A stretch of DNA of 64,000 bases. Origin: Roseburia_C sp900315735 (lineage in GTDB: Bacteria > Bacillota > Clostridia > Lachnospirales > Lachnospiraceae). Each line of letters begins with the position of its first letter. Position 1 is the first letter of the stretch. A model generated the notes under the pieces. That model was not told where the DNA came from. It ran no database searches and saw only the letters and a list, made by a program, of their open reading frames with translations. The position numbers and the translations under genes are program-made. Location of the stretch: assembly GCA_052118425.1 (NCBI GenBank), contig JBQKHF010000010.1. The stretch is one strand, 5' to 3'. Positions 62,752-64,000 of the stretch are shown piece by piece.

Positions 62752-62976
62752 ATGAAAGGTGTAGTGAATGTAAAGCAGACAAATCGAATGAGCATTGCAA
62801 AGAGAATAAAAGGAAGTCTGACCCGTTTTTTAAGAGAGGAAGATGGAGTAGGCGTTGTGGAAGTGGTTCTGATTCTGGTGGTTCTGATTGGTCTTATTGT
62901 TATTTTTAAATCAAAGCTGACGGCTCTTTTAAATGGTATCTTTTCAACAATTACACAGCGGACCGGTTCTTTGTAG
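62752..62976 (+). CDS. Flp1-type type IVb pilin
   Basis: 74 residues. Prepilin leader with EEDG just before a hydrophobic helix VGVVEVVLILVVLIGLIVIF; cleavage after the Gly would put Glu at +5, as pilins need. This is the major Flp subunit of the Tad pilus, processed by the TadV-type peptidase upstream. GGAGGAAGG before the ATG. 95-base gap after tadC with no hairpin strong enough to end transcription. Confidence 0.88.
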   Translation: MKGVVNVKQTNRMSIAKRIKGSLTRFLREEDGVGVVEVVLILVVLIGLIVIFKSKLTALLNGIFSTITQRTGSL

Positions 62977-62979
62977 AAT

Positions 62980-64000
62980 ATGGAAAGAGCAAGGGAAAAA
63001 GGAAGTATTACATTATTCCTAAGCCTTGCATTGACGATGATTCTAAGTCTGGTATTTACTCTGCTGGAATCTGCACGCCTCTATGGATTAGAGGCGCAGA
63101 GCAAAATGGAAACGGAGCTTTTGCTGGAATCCAAAATGGCAGAGTATGATACCGCACTTCTTGAGCAGTATCATCTCTATTTTCTGGAAGCAGGCAGAAA
63201 GGGAGAACCGGAACTTAGTAATCTGGAGCAGTCCTTGCAGGAGCTTGGAGAAGAGAATCTTATGGCGAAGCCGGGATTCTTAAAAATGTCATATACCAAT
63301 CTTTATGAGATGCAGTTAGAGAACTGTTATATTACGAATTACACCATGGCAACCGATGAAGCCGGAGCTGAATTTCGAAGACAGGCAGCCGACTATGTGA
63401 AGCGTTCCCTGGGAATTACCGCAATTGAAAAATTATATGAAAAAGCAACAGAAGCAAAGGAACTGACGGAAGACAATAAAGACATCGAGAAGAAGTTCGA
63501 AGCTGCTATTCAGGAGACCCATACACCGAGTGGACTGGAAAGAGACACAAAACTGAATGCCGCAAATCAGAAGAATGAAAATCCGCTGGATTATGTAAAA
63601 GAACTTAAGAATAAGAGTATTCTATCTCTGGTAGTAGATGATGTATCCGCAGTATCTCCACAGACCATTGACTTATCCAATGACATTGCAAAGAGAACCT
63701 GTTTTACAGGAAATGGAGAGGCACAGCAGGAGGATATGACAACGGGACTTTTCTTCCGGGAATATTTGCTGAAGCAGTTCGGTGATTATCTCAATCAGAG
63801 TGAGTCGGAAGTGCTGCAATATGAGATGGAATATCTCATTGCAGGAAAGAATTCTGATGTGGCAAATCTTACAGGAGTTGCAGAGCGTATTCTGGCAATC
63901 CGTGAGGTGGCAAATTACATTTATTTAAAAGGGGATACCGAGAAAACAGCACTGGCGAATACCATAGCGCTTGTGACGGCGGGTTGGACAGCCAATCCTG
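62980..64000 (+). CDS. DUF5702/TadE-like membrane-anchored protein, cut by window end
   Basis: Frame open from ATG 62980 to the end of the window (340 codons so far). N-terminus MERAREKGSITLFLSLALTMILSLVF then a long soluble region rich in Glu, Leu and Ala, starting TLLESARLYGLEAQSKMETELLLESK. An N-terminal SITLFLSL helix with a following Glu-rich outer part matches the DUF5702 proteins that follow flp in Firmicute Tad operons; likely a minor-pilin-like or platform partner. Four bases after the flp stop. Note: this gene is not closed by a stop in the window. Confidence 0.8.
   Translation, partial: MERAREKGSITLFLSLALTMILSLVFTLLESARLYGLEAQSKMETELLLESKMAEYDTALLEQYHLYFLEAGRKGEPELSNLEQSLQELGEENLMAKPGFLKMSYTNLYEMQLENCYITNYTMATDEAGAEFRRQAADYVKRSLGITAIEKLYEKATEAKELTEDNKDIEKKFEAAIQETHTPSGLERDTKLNAANQKNENPLDYVKELKNKSILSLVVDDVSAVSPQTIDLSNDIAKRTCFTGNGEAQQEDMTTGLFFREYLLKQFGDYLNQSESEVLQYEMEYLIAGKNSDVANLTGVAERILAIREVANYIYLKGDTEKTALANTIALVTAGWTANP

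Overview
The window looks like a chromosomal segment of a motile, anaerobic Clostridia-type Firmicute, most likely Lachnospiraceae (a Roseburia- or Lachnospira-like genome). Pointers are a flagellin/FliS pair read from sigma-28-type promoters, a large flagellar-neighbourhood protein typical of that family, a BofA/DUF2508 pair, a sodium-type F-ATPase, strong AGGAGG ribosome sites, and a Tad pilus locus with a Flp1-type pilin. This is inferred from gene content and protein character, not from a search. I saw no rRNA, tRNA, CRISPR array or prophage.

Layout. 1-0.9 kb: 3' end of an IS1182-type insertion sequence. 0.9-9 kb: mecA (minus strand), a Ser/Thr kinase fused to a degenerate CpaE/MinD-like ATPase with a free-standing partner ATPase, a membrane-anchored GH18 protein, a chemoreceptor gene broken by an in-frame amber codon, and an N-acetylmuramoyl-alanine amidase. 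9-21.4 kb: galM, then the classic Firmicute order tsaC/sua5 - LMW phosphatase (catalytic Cys missing) - upp - dCMP deaminase - atpZ-atpI-atpBEFHAGDC. 21.5-32.6 kb: a CtpE-like P-type ATPase, an Lrp/AsnC regulator, aspA, a DUF362 ferredoxin protein, a surface 5'-nucleotidase, a degenerate PurM-like protein, a coiled-coil protein and a small membrane protein. 32.8-44.4 kb: a two-component system, an aconitase-like hydratase, an AI-2E family permease, a TPR/acidic/AAA-type protein and glgB. 44.8-49.7 kb: a PTS cluster (old-yellow-enzyme-type reductase, EIIBC, RpiR regulator, EIIA). 49.8-51.9 kb: a repeat-rich beta-helix lipoprotein. 52-57 kb: DUF6240-like protein, flagellin, FliS. 57-64 kb: DUF2508, BofA, then tadV-tadZ-tadA-tadB-tadC-flp and a DUF5702-like protein that runs off the end.

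The least explained signal is in the intergenic DNA. Three copies (about 12.5, 13.9 and, inverted, 28.0 kb) of a 200-270 base element share short conserved loop sequences, while the paired stems around those loops differ between copies yet still pair. This is the pattern of a conserved RNA (or DNA hairpin) structure. A second, unrelated 123-base structured repeat (4.0 and 44.5 kb, 119/123 identical by eye) begins one base after the U-tract of an intrinsic terminator in both places, and three of its four differences fall in hairpin loops. These two families are the main candidates for an undescribed element here.

Other points worth a second look: the LMW phosphatase lacks its nucleophilic cysteine; the PurM-like protein has lost the DGVGTK signature; tadA and tadB overlap out of frame by 131 bases; and a terminator hairpin is coded through by fliS and DUF2508 on opposite strands.
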